Shown here: positions 48,783 through 58,215 of the stretch, one piece after another
Numbering within the stretch: position 1 is the stretch's first letter
Layout: each line of letters starts with the position of its first letter
Assembly: GCA_963921425.1 (NCBI GenBank)
Contig: OY992836.1
Location: 12,617,304-12,681,303 of the forward strand
Source of the DNA: Dryas octopetala
Taxonomy: Eukaryota; Streptophyta; Magnoliopsida; Rosales; Rosaceae
DNA length: 64,000 nt
Direction of reading: 5' to 3'
Notes under the pieces: generated by a model
The model's database searches: none
Seen by the model: the letters and a program-made list of their open reading frames with translations, nothing else
Told to the model about the DNA's origin: nothing
Translations under genes and position numbers: made by a program

Positions 48783-48800
48783 GGAGTCCCCCAACTTCCG
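48783..48800 (-). promoter_or_regulatory. Polypurine tract
   Basis: Directly inside the 3' LTR the minus strand reads aagttgggggactcc followed by the LTR start tgtttgtggg. The position and G-rich purine run fit the primer for plus-strand DNA synthesis. Confidence 0.75.
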
Positions 48801-49089
48801 ATCCGAGCGAGCAGTGGTGGATTGGAAGTTGAAGTGTAAGGACAATCCCAAAGGTAGCATGTTGCTTGATCCGAGCCGAACCCGACGAGCCCAGGTTCCC
48901 GAAGATCCGAACACAAGACGACTTGTGATTAGTCAAAATATCTCAGAGACAGGTGAAGAGACGTTTGATTTCTGCATGGGGGAAAGTAAGGGTCACCTCG
49001 TTATGGGTATTTTTTGAATGCTTGACAGGTGTCGAGATCTGGCATATGAAGCGCCAGAAATGAAGGGCTGAGATCGGTTTGCATGGGGG

Positions 49090-49096
49090 TATAAAT
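49090..49096 (+). promoter_or_regulatory. Putative TATA box of the opposite-strand gene
   Basis: The plus strand reads gggggtataaatcatgcc, followed 15-50 bp later by a CT-rich stretch (tctctctcttccctctcact) typical of plant transcription starts. It lies about 340 bp before the ATG at 49432, inside the retroelement but outside its LTR. Confidence 0.6.
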
Positions 49097-49431
49097 CATG
49101 CCTTTCTCTCTCTTCCCTCTCACTTTCCAACTTTTTCAGAAACTCCCACTCTCTCTCTGCAAACTCTTCCCTCCTCCGCCGTGAATTTCCTCCTACCTCC
49201 GTCGTTAGTGCAGCAGTTCGGTCACGGTTTCGGGCAAGCGTAATCATAGACGAAGCCATTCCGAGTGTGTGAGGGGTGGAGGGATTGGCCGGACAAAAAC
49301 CAGTAAGTGATTCTGTCCATTCTTGAGTTTTTGTGTTTTTCGGGTTTTTCTGGGTGTGTTCTTGGTGTTCTTGAGAAAAAGAACTTTTTGATCCATAAAG
49401 TGAGAGAGAGAAAGTAGAAAAACTGTTAGTA

Positions 49432-51063
49432 ATGTCAGAGACTGATTCGAGTGGTCGGCTCGGATCGGGGGAAGCCTTCGAGGGAGACAGTGGGGCCGAG
49501 GCGAGCCGAAGCCCATCTGTGGGTGAGGCCGAGCCGAGCCGAAGCCCACCTGCGGGTGAGGCGAGTTGGGATGGCTTGTCCGAAGAGTTGGACGAGGCCG
49601 GCTCGGCATTGAACCGCAATCCGGGCGGAGAGCGCCGAGCCCGAGGGGATCAGGAAAACCCCGAGATACTGAGTTCCGACTGGGAACAAGGGACGGTCGA
49701 AGGAGGTGACGAAGAACCTCTCGACGTCGAGCCGATCGCCACCATTCCGAGCAGACTCACCTCGGGCTCGGATGAAAAGGATAGGGGGCACGAGGCGTCG
49801 ACCTCGGCTCAGGGGGTGACGGGGAGTCCGATCGACCCGGACTTCTACGAGGAACTGCCGTGGAAGGCCGATCAGATCCCCAATGAGATGACCGAGTACC
49901 ATCTCAGGGATTTGAGGAGTAGATACTCAGTCCCCGACTCCGTGCTGATGAGGTTGCCGACCGAGGGGGAGAAGCCGAGCCGACCCCCGATAGGATGGGT
50001 GACCATGTACCCGGAGATGTTTGAGAATGGGGTTCGGCTTCCCCTGCACACCTTCCTGCAGGACTGGCTCGCGACGATCGGCGCGGCGCCACACCAGCTG
50101 AACCCGAACGTGTACAGGATCATCCTGTCCATGCACATCTTGTGGCACAAAGTGCACAAGTGTGTGCCACACAAGGATATCCTGTTCTGCAATTACGCAC
50201 TGAGGTCGAAGCAGAGCGAGCTCGGATTCTACAACCTCCAGGCGTACTCGGGGCCACTCTTCGGTGGGAATCCCTCCTCCCAGAAGACATGGAAGAAAAG
50301 ATATTTCTTTGTCTCTGGGGATTGGGAGTTCGCCGATCCGAACAGAATCACCTCGGCTCGGGTGCCCAGAGCTTTTAGAATTCCAGGTGGGCATTGGGAA
50401 TTTGGGGCCGGTCCGAGGACAATTTGCATATGTCTTGTGATAATTGTATTATATTTTTGTCTAACTCTTTTTGGTTTCGCCTTCGCAGTCAGCTGGGGCA
50501 AGTACAAGCTCCGAGGCGAGCTCAAGGACCAGATCGCCGCGATCAGGGACTCACCAGGAGAGTACTTGTCAACCAAGTTCCTGCTCGGGGAGACTCAGAT
50601 CCGACAGAGCGGGATCTCCTGGTTTGTGCCCAGGTGGAATCCTAGAGCCGAGAGGGGAATGGCGCCCACGGAACTGGAGGTTCGCCTTAGGAAGAAAGCG
50701 GCTCGGAGCGTCCAGAAGAAGGCAGCGGGGCGGACCCCTGCCGAGCCGGTCCAGGCTCCTGCCCCGGCGGCAGCTCAGCCTAGATCTCCTGCGCCGAGAC
50801 CGGTTCGGCAGGCAGAGAAGAGGAAGGCTCCCCAGGCCGAGGCCCCGGTGGAGAAGAGGGCTCGGGCCGAACCCGGCGGTTCTGGTGCCGGGGCGTCCGG
50901 TTCGGCGCCCCTGAAGGCGGTGGAGGTAGTCCCCGGCCTCGAGCCGTTCGTCACGGGCCTCAAGCGCGTGATGACCGCGAGGGTGCAGGAGGGGCTGTGG
51001 GCCGATCATGGCGAGCCGGGCTTCAGCCACCAGGCTCTGATCGCATCCCGCCAGGCCATGTTG
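49432..51063 (+). CDS. Opposite-strand gene of the retrotransposon, gypsy-type 'putative transposase' domain (Transposase_28-like)
   Basis: Runs against gag-pol, between pol and the 3' LTR. Probable exons are 49432-50386 and 50489-51063: the 102-bp intron (gtgggcattgg...cttcgcag) is AT-rich, hydrophobic if translated, and in frame if kept. A second donor, ttg|gtaagtctcc at 51063, suggests another exon, but none is recognisable. Retention gives a stop at 51180. Residues 1-140 are acidic and low complexity. Residues about 150-305 (RSRYSVPDSVLMRLPTEGE, then GVRLPLHTFLQDWL and APHQLNPNVYRIILSMHIL) resemble the Pfam 'putative gypsy type transposon' domain. The C-terminal part is alanine/proline/lysine-rich with a likely nuclear signal (KRKAPQAEAPVEKRAR). 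Antisense frames at this position are known in Tat-lineage elements. Their function is unknown, and regulation of the element is one proposal. Confidence 0.7.
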
Positions 51064-51189
51064 GTAAGTCTCCTTTACTTCGGATTTTGTCTATTCGCTC
51101 GGTTCGGATTAGTAATGAATTTGTTTTTTGTTGTTGTTGTTTTTTTTTTGTTCCCGAGCCGAAGTGTGGCTCGGGTTTAATTGTTTTTG

Positions 51190-51655
51190 GAACAAATTGT
51201 ATTTGGTTTTATGTTATTTATCTATCAGTATTTTCTTTATATGATACAAGTTGCTGTCAGTTCGGCTCAGAAATTAAGCTAAAGACATAACCAATAACAC
51301 ATGGACAAGAAAATGATAAAAGTGAAAAACATAATAAAAATCAAGGCATTTTGAGATCGGCTCGGCATGCCGATCGTAATGAAAATGGATGGTAATAATA
51401 AATTAGAACTTGTTTTCGGATCAGCTTGATAAGCATAACCAAGATAAGTAAAAATTTAAGGAATGTAAAAATCTCGGATGGGCTCGGCATACCCATTGAG
51501 ATATTTAGGAATGTAGTGTTTTGAGAAAAATATTCAAACCTACTTTCAGATCGGCTCGGCATGCACGATGAAAGTTTTGGTTGGAGTGTATATTTTTCTT
51601 TTAGAAATATCCTGTTGAACGTTAGGACTGTAGGAAGTCACTTCGGCTCAGACAG
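51190..51655. other. AT-rich spacer inside the retrotransposon
   Basis: Low-complexity sequence with scattered gatcggctcggcatgc words (about 51355, 51480, 51550). It probably holds the 3' end of the opposite-strand transcript. No gene or further exon is recognised. Confidence 0.5.
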
Positions 51656-51659
51656 GGAT

Positions 51660-52016
51660 TTTTATAGACCTGATAAGTCTGTACCATGCCGAGCGTTGGG
51701 CCGAAAGTGGCGCGCTAGCTCGGCACGGGAGTTTATAGACCTGATGAGTCTGTAATATGCCGAGCATCGGGCCGGAAATGGCGCGCCCGCTCGACACATG
51801 AGTTTATAGACCTGATGAGTCTGTAATATGCCGAGCATCGGGCCGGAAATGGCGCGCCCGCTCGACACATGAGTTTATAGACCTGATGAGTCTGTAATAT
51901 GCCGAGCATCGGGCCGGAAATGGCGCGCCCGCTCGACACATGAGTTTATAGACCTGATGAGTCTGTAATGCACCGAGCGTCGGGCCGAAAATGGCACTTC
52001 GGCTCGGCACATGGGT
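51660..52016. repeat. 71-bp tandem repeat, five copies, inside the retrotransposon
   Basis: Five consecutive units, each starting tttatagacctgatgagtct and containing gccgagcatcgggccgg then tggcgcgcccgctcg. The three central copies look identical, and the outer two have diverged. Because 71 is not a multiple of three, the same peptide recurs in shifted frames on the minus strand, which is an artefact. The array lies between the pol stop and the opposite-strand gene. Confidence 0.93.
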
Positions 52017-52192
52017 TTACTATTTTTTCGAAGGAAACACTTAGATCTTTCCTCTTTGTTAGAAGTGTATAGGAGTAGAGTCCCCAGTGTTTGCTTCGAA
52101 AAATAAGAAGAAAAATGAGTAGAAAAATGTTCCATCTTTTCATTGATTGGAATGGGTGTTAGGTCGGACAGTCCCCGATCCTAACTACATTT

Positions 52193-55100
52193 TTACTGGT
52201 AATAAGTCTTCAAGTGTTCAGCGTTCCAGCTATGCTTGAGAGGCTTCCCAGCCAGAGTGGCCAAGTTGTAAGTGCCGGGCTTGACTATGCCCGTGATTCT
52301 ATATGGTCCGGTCCAGTTCGGATCGAATGAGCTCTCTTTGATGGCAAGGGGATTCTTTTTCATGACGAGATTGCCCAATCCGAAGCTTCTGGGTCTGACC
52401 CTTTGATTGTAATATTTGGCTACCCTTTGTTGGTAGGCGGCTCGGCAGAGATCGGCGTCGGTTCGCCTCTCCTCGATCATGTCTAGGCCGAGCCGAAGTC
52501 CGGCGTCATTGGTCTCGGGATTGTACGTGCCGGTCCGGAATGAAGGAGTCCCCATTTCGACCGGGACGACAGCGTCAGTTCCGAACGCCAACGCATAGGG
52601 AGTTTCCTTCGTGGAGTTGCGATAGGAAGTTCGGTAGGACCAAAGTACCTCTGGCAGGAGTTCAGGCCAATTTCCCTTAGCCTTATCTAGTTTAGTCTTG
52701 AGGGTTTTCTTGATGATCTTGTTGATGGCCTCGACCTGTCCGTTCGACTGCGGATGGTAGGGCGCGGTGAAGCGCAAGTTGATGTTCAGACGTGAACAAA
52801 AACTCCTGAACTTTTTGCAGTCGAACTGCTTGCCATTGTCCGCAATGATGGTGTGCGGCATGCCGAACCGGCAAATGATGTTCTTCCAGACGAAGGTCTC
52901 CATCCGTTCGGCTGTGGTTGTGGCCAGGGGCTCGGCCTCGGCCCATTTGGTGAAGTAGTCGACTGCTACCACTGCCATGGTGACTTGCCCTTTAGCCTTC
53001 GGCATAGGACCGATCAGATCGAGTCCCCACTGCGCGAACGGCCAGGGGCTGGATATGGAGGTCAGCAATTGGGGAGGTTGATGGGGAACCGCGGCAAATT
53101 GCTGGCATTTGATACAAGCGCGAGACAGATGATCTGCGTCCTTATTCAGCGTTGGCCAGAAGTAACCCTGTCTGATCGTCTTGTAGGCGAGGGCTCTTCC
53201 TCCCGAGTGGTTTCCGCATATCCCCTCGTGGATTTCTCTCAGCACATCCTGACCTTCTTGGGGAGTGACACACCGCAAGTAAGGCAGGGAGAAACTCCTC
53301 TTGTAGAGCTGACCATCGATCATGCTGAACCGAGCCGACCTTGTTTTGATGAGACGTGCTTTATCCCTCTCTGGGGGGAGGATCCCGGAGACCAAGTAGG
53401 TGATGATCGGCGTCATCCAGTTCGGCTCGGCCTCGGTTTGCATAACCGTGGCCTCGGTTTCGGCGGTGCTAGGTCTGTCCAGGATTTCGACTGGAACATG
53501 CCTGGCGGATCCGGTGTCTGTCGCCGAAGCCAGGCGCGCCAAGGCGTCGGCTCTGCAGTTCTCTGCCCTCGGGATTTGGGATATTCTGTATTCGTGGAAG
53601 TTTCCAAGTAGCAGACGAGTCTTCTCGAGGTAAGCAGTCATGCTAGGCTCTCGAGTCTCATACTCTCCCAAAATCTGATTGACGATTAGCTGGGAGTCGC
53701 TGAAGATGTTTAGTTTGGTCGCGCCGAGCTCTTTTGCCAATCTGAGCCCGGCGATGAGTGCCTCATACTCTGCTTCATTGTTGGATGCTTGAAATCTGAA
53801 GCGAAGAGCATACTCCATCACAACTTGTTCTGGGGAGATCAGAACAAGCCCGGCCCCGCTTCCCATGGCGTTGGAAGATCCGTCCACATAGAGGGTCCAG
53901 GTGATGAGATCAACCTGGTCGCGTTCGCCGATTTTGTTCGGATCGGCTGCTGCTGGCATAGCGTCGGCGCGCGGTGGATCCTCCGTCGAGGTGGTCGACT
54001 CACAGATGAAGTCCGACATGGCCTGACCTTTGATGGCCGTCCTGGGACGGTAGATGATGTCAAATTCGCCGAGCTCGATTGACCACTTGATGAGCCGACC
54101 TGAAGTCTCAGGTTTTGCTAGGATTTGTCTGAGGGGCTGATCCGTCAAGACAACGATAGAATGAGCCTGGAAGTAGGGTCTCAGTTTCCGAGCCGAGCTG
54201 ACCAGGGCGAGAGCCATCTTCTCGAATTTTGGATATCTGGTCTCGGCGTCGGCGAGGGCTCGGCTCGTATAGAAGACGGGGTGTTGTACACCGCCGACCT
54301 CTCTTACTAGAACTGAGCTGAGAGCCGAGTCAGAGACAGAGAGGTAGAGGAAAAGTTCTTCACCTTCCTCTGGTTTGGATAAGATGGGAGGCTCCCCCAT
54401 GTGCCTTTTTAGATCTTGAAAGGCCTGCTCGCATTGGGGGGTCCATTCTATGCCCTTCCCTGCTCCCCTTAAGGCTTTGAAGAAAGGGAGGCACCGGTCG
54501 GTGGACTTCGAGATGAACCGGTTCAGGGCGGCAATTCTTCCAGTCAGACTCTGGATTTCCTTGCGTGTCCTTGGGGACTTCATGTTGATTAAAGCCTGGA
54601 TCTTCTCCGGATTGGCTTCAATCCCCCGTTGGCTGACCAGGTAGCCAAGGAACTTGCCTGACCGAACCCCAAAGACACATTTGGCTGGGTTCAGCCGCAT
54701 CTGATACTCCTTCAGGACTCCGAACATGTCTGAGAGGTCCTTGACGTGATCGTCCGCCTTGATGCTTTTGACCAGCATGTCATCCACGTAAACCTCTACG
54801 GATTTGCCGATGGATGATCTGAACATGTGGTTGACCAGCCTTTGGTAGGTGGCTCCGGCGTTTTTGAGGCCGAAGGGCATGACCTTGTAGCAGTACATGC
54901 CGCGATCAGTTATGAAAGATGTGCCTTCCTGGTCGGACTTGTGCATCAGGATCTGGTTGTATCCAGAGTAGGCGTCCATGAAGCTGAGGAGCTGATGTCC
55001 TGCTGTTGCATCGACGAGCTGATCTATTCTGGGCAAGGGAAAACTATCCTTGGGACAAGCCCTGTTCAGATCGGTGAAGTCCACGCACATCCTCCACTTC

Positions 55101-58100
55101 CCGTTGTTCTTTTTCACCATGACCACGTTGGCAAGCCAGTCGGGGTAGTTGACTTCCCGGATGAACCCGTTGTTTTGTAACTTGGTTACCTCTTCAGCCA
55201 TGGCGGCGTATCGGACCGGATCGTATGACCTCCTCTTCTGACGGACCGGTTTGCATCCCGGGTCGGTGTTCAGCCTGTGGGTGATCACGTCAGACGATAT
55301 GCCTGGCATGTCATCGTAAGACCAGGCGAACACTTCCGCGTTGGCACGGAGGAAGTCAACGATGGCAGAACGTTGTTCGGGGCCGATCTGAGTTCCCACT
55401 CGGACGAGCCGATCCGGTGTCTCGGCCGAGATCGTTACTTCCTCCCAGGCCTCGGCGGGAAGGGGCCGAGATTCTGGGTTCGGCTCGGAAGTGAAGTCAA
55501 ATGTTTCCGCCCTCGGCCACCTGCCCGAATCGGCGATGGAGTCAAGCTCCTGCGAGTTCGGCAGCTGACCCTTCTGCTTGATCGAAGCGGCGTAGCACGA
55601 CCGAGCCGAGCACTGGTCTCCCTGAATGACGATGCAGTCGTCGCCCACCGGACATTTGATGAGGAGGTTGGCGTAATGGACGATGCAGTCAAGGTCGACC
55701 AGAGCCGGTCTGCCCAGAATGATGTTGTAGGCTGATGGCCGTTTGACGACAATGAAGTACGTCATGCAGGTCTTCTTGATCGGTCCCTTCCCGAGCGAAA
55801 GGGGAAGGTAAATGTGTCCGAGGGGCTGAACCACTTCTCCCCCGAACCCGACCAAGGCAGGTGTATCGGTCTCCAGCTTATCCTCGCCAATGCCCATCTG
55901 CGCGAACGCAGAGTGGTAGAGGATGTTGACTGAGCTCCCTCCATCGACGAAGGAGCGCGCAATGGTTGTCCCGGCCACCTCAGCCACTATGACGACCGGA
56001 TCATAGTGGGGGAAGATGATCTCGTTTGCCTCGTTCGGCTCAAAGGTGACCGGCGCCCAGTCCTTCCGCTGTCTTTTGGAAGTGCTGGGCTGACCTGCCT
56101 GGATCGACAAGGACTCGTGAGCTTGAGCCGCCTGTCTGACATACTCCTTCTGGGATCGGTTCGAGCTCCCCACGAAGGTTGGTCCCCCGCCGATTGATCC
56201 GATGGCAGCATCCTGGACCTCGATGGTGTTGGTGGGCTTCTTCGGCGCGGCCTTGGGTACCCTAGGCCCACCGGCCAGGAATTGATTGATCTTACCCGCC
56301 CGGGCAAGAGTCTCAATCCCGTCGCGGAGGGCGTAGCAATCACCCGTGACGTGGCCGTGATTGGAATGGTACTTGCAGAAGACGCCCTCCTTGATTTTGT
56401 CTGGGGGTGGTCCCTTGATCTCCCTTGCGACTGGGAGTTGGTCCTTGACCTTGGAGTAGATTGTCTCCAGACCGGCGTTGAGGGGAGTGTACTCCGTGTA
56501 CTGGACAAACTTGGGTCCCTTGCCTAGGAGTTGGCGTGGCTCCTCGGTCCTGGTCTTCTTGGATTGGACCTGGGGTTTGGGAGTTGCAACCTCTCCCTCC
56601 TTCCTCTTGGCCGAGGTCGGCCTGGGATTCAGGGCCTCCACCTGAGCATCCCACTCCTCAGCTCGCGCCCACTTAGTGGCTTCGGCAGAAAGCTCATCGT
56701 AGGTGGAGGGAGGGTTCCTCATCAAGTGGGAGCGGAGTCCCCCGGCGTGCAGGCCTTGCATGAGGGCATTCTTAGCTGACCTATCGTCGCAATCGTCGCA
56801 CTTCGTATATTCGATGTTGAAGCGGATCAGATAGGCCTTGAGGCTCTCCCCCTCCTGCTGCTTGATGAGCGACATATCGTTCAAGTTGTAGAGTCGTTCG
56901 GATACAACCCGATATCTCGCCAGAAAGGCCCTCCGGAGGTCGGAGAAGGAGTCGATGGAGTTCGGTTGGAGGGTTCGGAACCAACCCCGAGCCGAGCCCT
57001 TCAAGGTCGAAGGGAAGATTCTGCACTTCGTGGCTTCAGATGCCTGGCGGGCCTCCATGGCGTATCTGAAGCTGTCAAGATGGTCGTAGGGATCCTTGGT
57101 CCCGTCATACTGATCCATCTTGGGGGGCTTGGTGTCGCGGGAGACCTCAGCATCCATGATTCTGCTGGTGTACGGGAGGGGAAGTTCCTCCCCGTGGTCG
57201 GCTCTACCGGTATACCCCCTGGAGACCTCGACATGTCCGAGCCGATCGTGGACGCTTCGGATCTGGTCCTGGACCAAAGTCCGAACAAGATTTTCCACAT
57301 TGGGCGGGGTCGGCTCGGCCGCATTTTCCCCTGAGCACTCGGCCTGGTTGCCGAGTCTCTCACTCACCGGCTGACGAGTGAGCCTCTCGCTCGCCGGTTG
57401 TCGATCCGACATGATCATGGTGGACCCCAGTCGGTCGCTCACTGATCGCCTCCCCGAGTGAGTTCCTGATGGGGAAGGATCCTGACTGGCGATAGGGCCG
57501 AGTCTATTCCGAATCGGGCCCCTGGTTTCGGCCGAACCGGCAGGACTGTTGGCCCCCAACCTTGATTGGGCCGGGGGTCGTCGATTTGTATTCGGGTCGG
57601 CACGGTCTCCGCCCGAATTCCTGGGGGCACGTTTCCCGAAAGCCGCCTGTTTTTGCTGAAGAAGACGGTGGGCGTTCACGCATTCGGCCTGTTCGGCCGG
57701 GGGCATGTCCTCGAAGCCCGGGAAGACGTGATCCGAGTCCTGCTGATCGGTCTGGTCGTTCGGCTCGGCAGGAGTGCTTTGCCGAGAAGGAGACGGCGAA
57801 AGGACCTCCTCCTCGGTTCGGGTCCGGCGTGATCGGAAGCCCGATCGTCCACTATTCTCGAGTTGAGCACGGTGGCGTGCAAGTTCCCCGGCCAGCTCGG
57901 CCTGTTTTGCGAGCAGCTCATTATTCTGCTTCAGGAGTGCATTCTCAGCGGCCAGATGTCGCTGACTCTCCTTAAGGAGTTTGTGAGCGGCTCGGATCTT
58001 GGAGGGACCTTTGGACTTTGGCGTCCTGGGGAGTTGTGCTCCCCTCGTTTTCTCAGGTGTCTCAGGCTGATGTTGTTCATCATTCTGAGACGCTCCTGAA

Positions 58101-58132
58101 GAAGAACTGGTGTCCCGAAATATGGTAGTCAT
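52193..58132 (-). CDS. Gag-Pol polyprotein of a Tat-type Ty3/Gypsy retrotransposon
   Basis: One uninterrupted frame of 1979 codons from the first ATG (58132-58130). Upstream codons to 58180 lack an ATG. Gag: coiled coil about 50-90, capsid-like region (about 330-500: GSARGWFRTLQPNSIDSFSD, then QQEGESLKAYLIRF), and a C/H cluster (CKYHSNHGHVTGDC, about 586-600) in place of a classical CCHC knuckle. Protease FVDGGSSVNILY (about 728-740). Reverse transcriptase about 975-1185 with YVDD at 1115-1118. First RNase H about 1255-1375. Second RNase H about 1410-1540 with Asp1417, Glu1455, Asp1479 and Asp1529. Integrase zinc site His1635, His1642, Cys1673, Cys1676 and catalytic Asp1705, Asp1765, Glu1801 (DD35E spacing). 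The second RNase H and the lack of a chromodomain mark the Tat lineage. All catalytic residues are present, so the protein may be functional. It makes the proteins for reverse transcription and integration of the element. Confidence 0.95.
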   Translation of the reverse strand: MTTIFRDTSSSSGASQNDEQHQPETPEKTRGAQLPRTPKSKGPSKIRAAHKLLKESQRHLAAENALLKQNNELLAKQAELAGELARHRAQLENSGRSGFRSRRTRTEEEVLSPSPSRQSTPAEPNDQTDQQDSDHVFPGFEDMPPAEQAECVNAHRLLQQKQAAFGKRAPRNSGGDRADPNTNRRPPAQSRLGANSPAGSAETRGPIRNRLGPIASQDPSPSGTHSGRRSVSDRLGSTMIMSDRQPASERLTRQPVSERLGNQAECSGENAAEPTPPNVENLVRTLVQDQIRSVHDRLGHVEVSRGYTGRADHGEELPLPYTSRIMDAEVSRDTKPPKMDQYDGTKDPYDHLDSFRYAMEARQASEATKCRIFPSTLKGSARGWFRTLQPNSIDSFSDLRRAFLARYRVVSERLYNLNDMSLIKQQEGESLKAYLIRFNIEYTKCDDCDDRSAKNALMQGLHAGGLRSHLMRNPPSTYDELSAEATKWARAEEWDAQVEALNPRPTSAKRKEGEVATPKPQVQSKKTRTEEPRQLLGKGPKFVQYTEYTPLNAGLETIYSKVKDQLPVAREIKGPPPDKIKEGVFCKYHSNHGHVTGDCYALRDGIETLARAGKINQFLAGGPRVPKAAPKKPTNTIEVQDAAIGSIGGGPTFVGSSNRSQKEYVRQAAQAHESLSIQAGQPSTSKRQRKDWAPVTFEPNEANEIIFPHYDPVVIVAEVAGTTIARSFVDGGSSVNILYHSAFAQMGIGEDKLETDTPALVGFGGEVVQPLGHIYLPLSLGKGPIKKTCMTYFIVVKRPSAYNIILGRPALVDLDCIVHYANLLIKCPVGDDCIVIQGDQCSARSCYAASIKQKGQLPNSQELDSIADSGRWPRAETFDFTSEPNPESRPLPAEAWEEVTISAETPDRLVRVGTQIGPEQRSAIVDFLRANAEVFAWSYDDMPGISSDVITHRLNTDPGCKPVRQKRRSYDPVRYAAMAEEVTKLQNNGFIREVNYPDWLANVVMVKKNNGKWRMCVDFTDLNRACPKDSFPLPRIDQLVDATAGHQLLSFMDAYSGYNQILMHKSDQEGTSFITDRGMYCYKVMPFGLKNAGATYQRLVNHMFRSSIGKSVEVYVDDMLVKSIKADDHVKDLSDMFGVLKEYQMRLNPAKCVFGVRSGKFLGYLVSQRGIEANPEKIQALINMKSPRTRKEIQSLTGRIAALNRFISKSTDRCLPFFKALRGAGKGIEWTPQCEQAFQDLKRHMGEPPILSKPEEGEELFLYLSVSDSALSSVLVREVGGVQHPVFYTSRALADAETRYPKFEKMALALVSSARKLRPYFQAHSIVVLTDQPLRQILAKPETSGRLIKWSIELGEFDIIYRPRTAIKGQAMSDFICESTTSTEDPPRADAMPAAADPNKIGERDQVDLITWTLYVDGSSNAMGSGAGLVLISPEQVVMEYALRFRFQASNNEAEYEALIAGLRLAKELGATKLNIFSDSQLIVNQILGEYETREPSMTAYLEKTRLLLGNFHEYRISQIPRAENCRADALARLASATDTGSARHVPVEILDRPSTAETEATVMQTEAEPNWMTPIITYLVSGILPPERDKARLIKTRSARFSMIDGQLYKRSFSLPYLRCVTPQEGQDVLREIHEGICGNHSGGRALAYKTIRQGYFWPTLNKDADHLSRACIKCQQFAAVPHQPPQLLTSISSPWPFAQWGLDLIGPMPKAKGQVTMAVVAVDYFTKWAEAEPLATTTAERMETFVWKNIICRFGMPHTIIADNGKQFDCKKFRSFCSRLNINLRFTAPYHPQSNGQVEAINKIIKKTLKTKLDKAKGNWPELLPEVLWSYRTSYRNSTKETPYALAFGTDAVVPVEMGTPSFRTGTYNPETNDAGLRLGLDMIEERRTDADLCRAAYQQRVAKYYNQRVRPRSFGLGNLVMKKNPLAIKESSFDPNWTGPYRITGIVKPGTYNLATLAGKPLKHSWNAEHLKTYYQ

Positions 58133-58195
58133 GATGACTTGCGTGGAGGAAGAGCTTAGCGTTTGCGGTGATGAACACAACGGCTGAAGTCAGCT

Positions 58196-58213
58196 TCCCA
58201 CAGACGGCGCCAA
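58196..58213 (-). promoter_or_regulatory. Primer-binding site
   Basis: Two bases inside the 5' LTR the minus strand reads TGGCGCCGTCTGTGGGAA. It begins TGG, the complement of tRNA 3' CCA, and the wording is common in plant Gypsy elements. The exact primer tRNA was not determined. Confidence 0.8.
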
Positions 58214-58215
58214 TC

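Noticed and set aside
48304..48936. 210-codon minus-strand frame partly in the 3' LTR (and its twin at 58793)
   Set aside because: Falls in the GC-rich U3 part of both LTRs, ends differ outside the LTR, and no recognised domain is present.
51660..52016. Possible CRISPR-like array
   Set aside because: Units are contiguous and nearly identical with no unique spacers, and the DNA is plant nuclear.
51662..52143. Series of ~68-codon minus-strand frames spaced 71 bases apart
   Set aside because: The same repeat translated in successive shifted frames, an artefact of the 71-bp tandem repeat.
52692..58099. Many plus-strand and other minus-strand frames up to 252 codons across gag-pol
   Set aside because: Shadow frames of the 1979-codon polyprotein, without domains of their own.
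58133..58180. Extension of gag-pol to a start at 58180
   Set aside because: The codon there is TTG. The first ATG in frame is at 58132-58130, so the extra 16 codons are not taken as coding.
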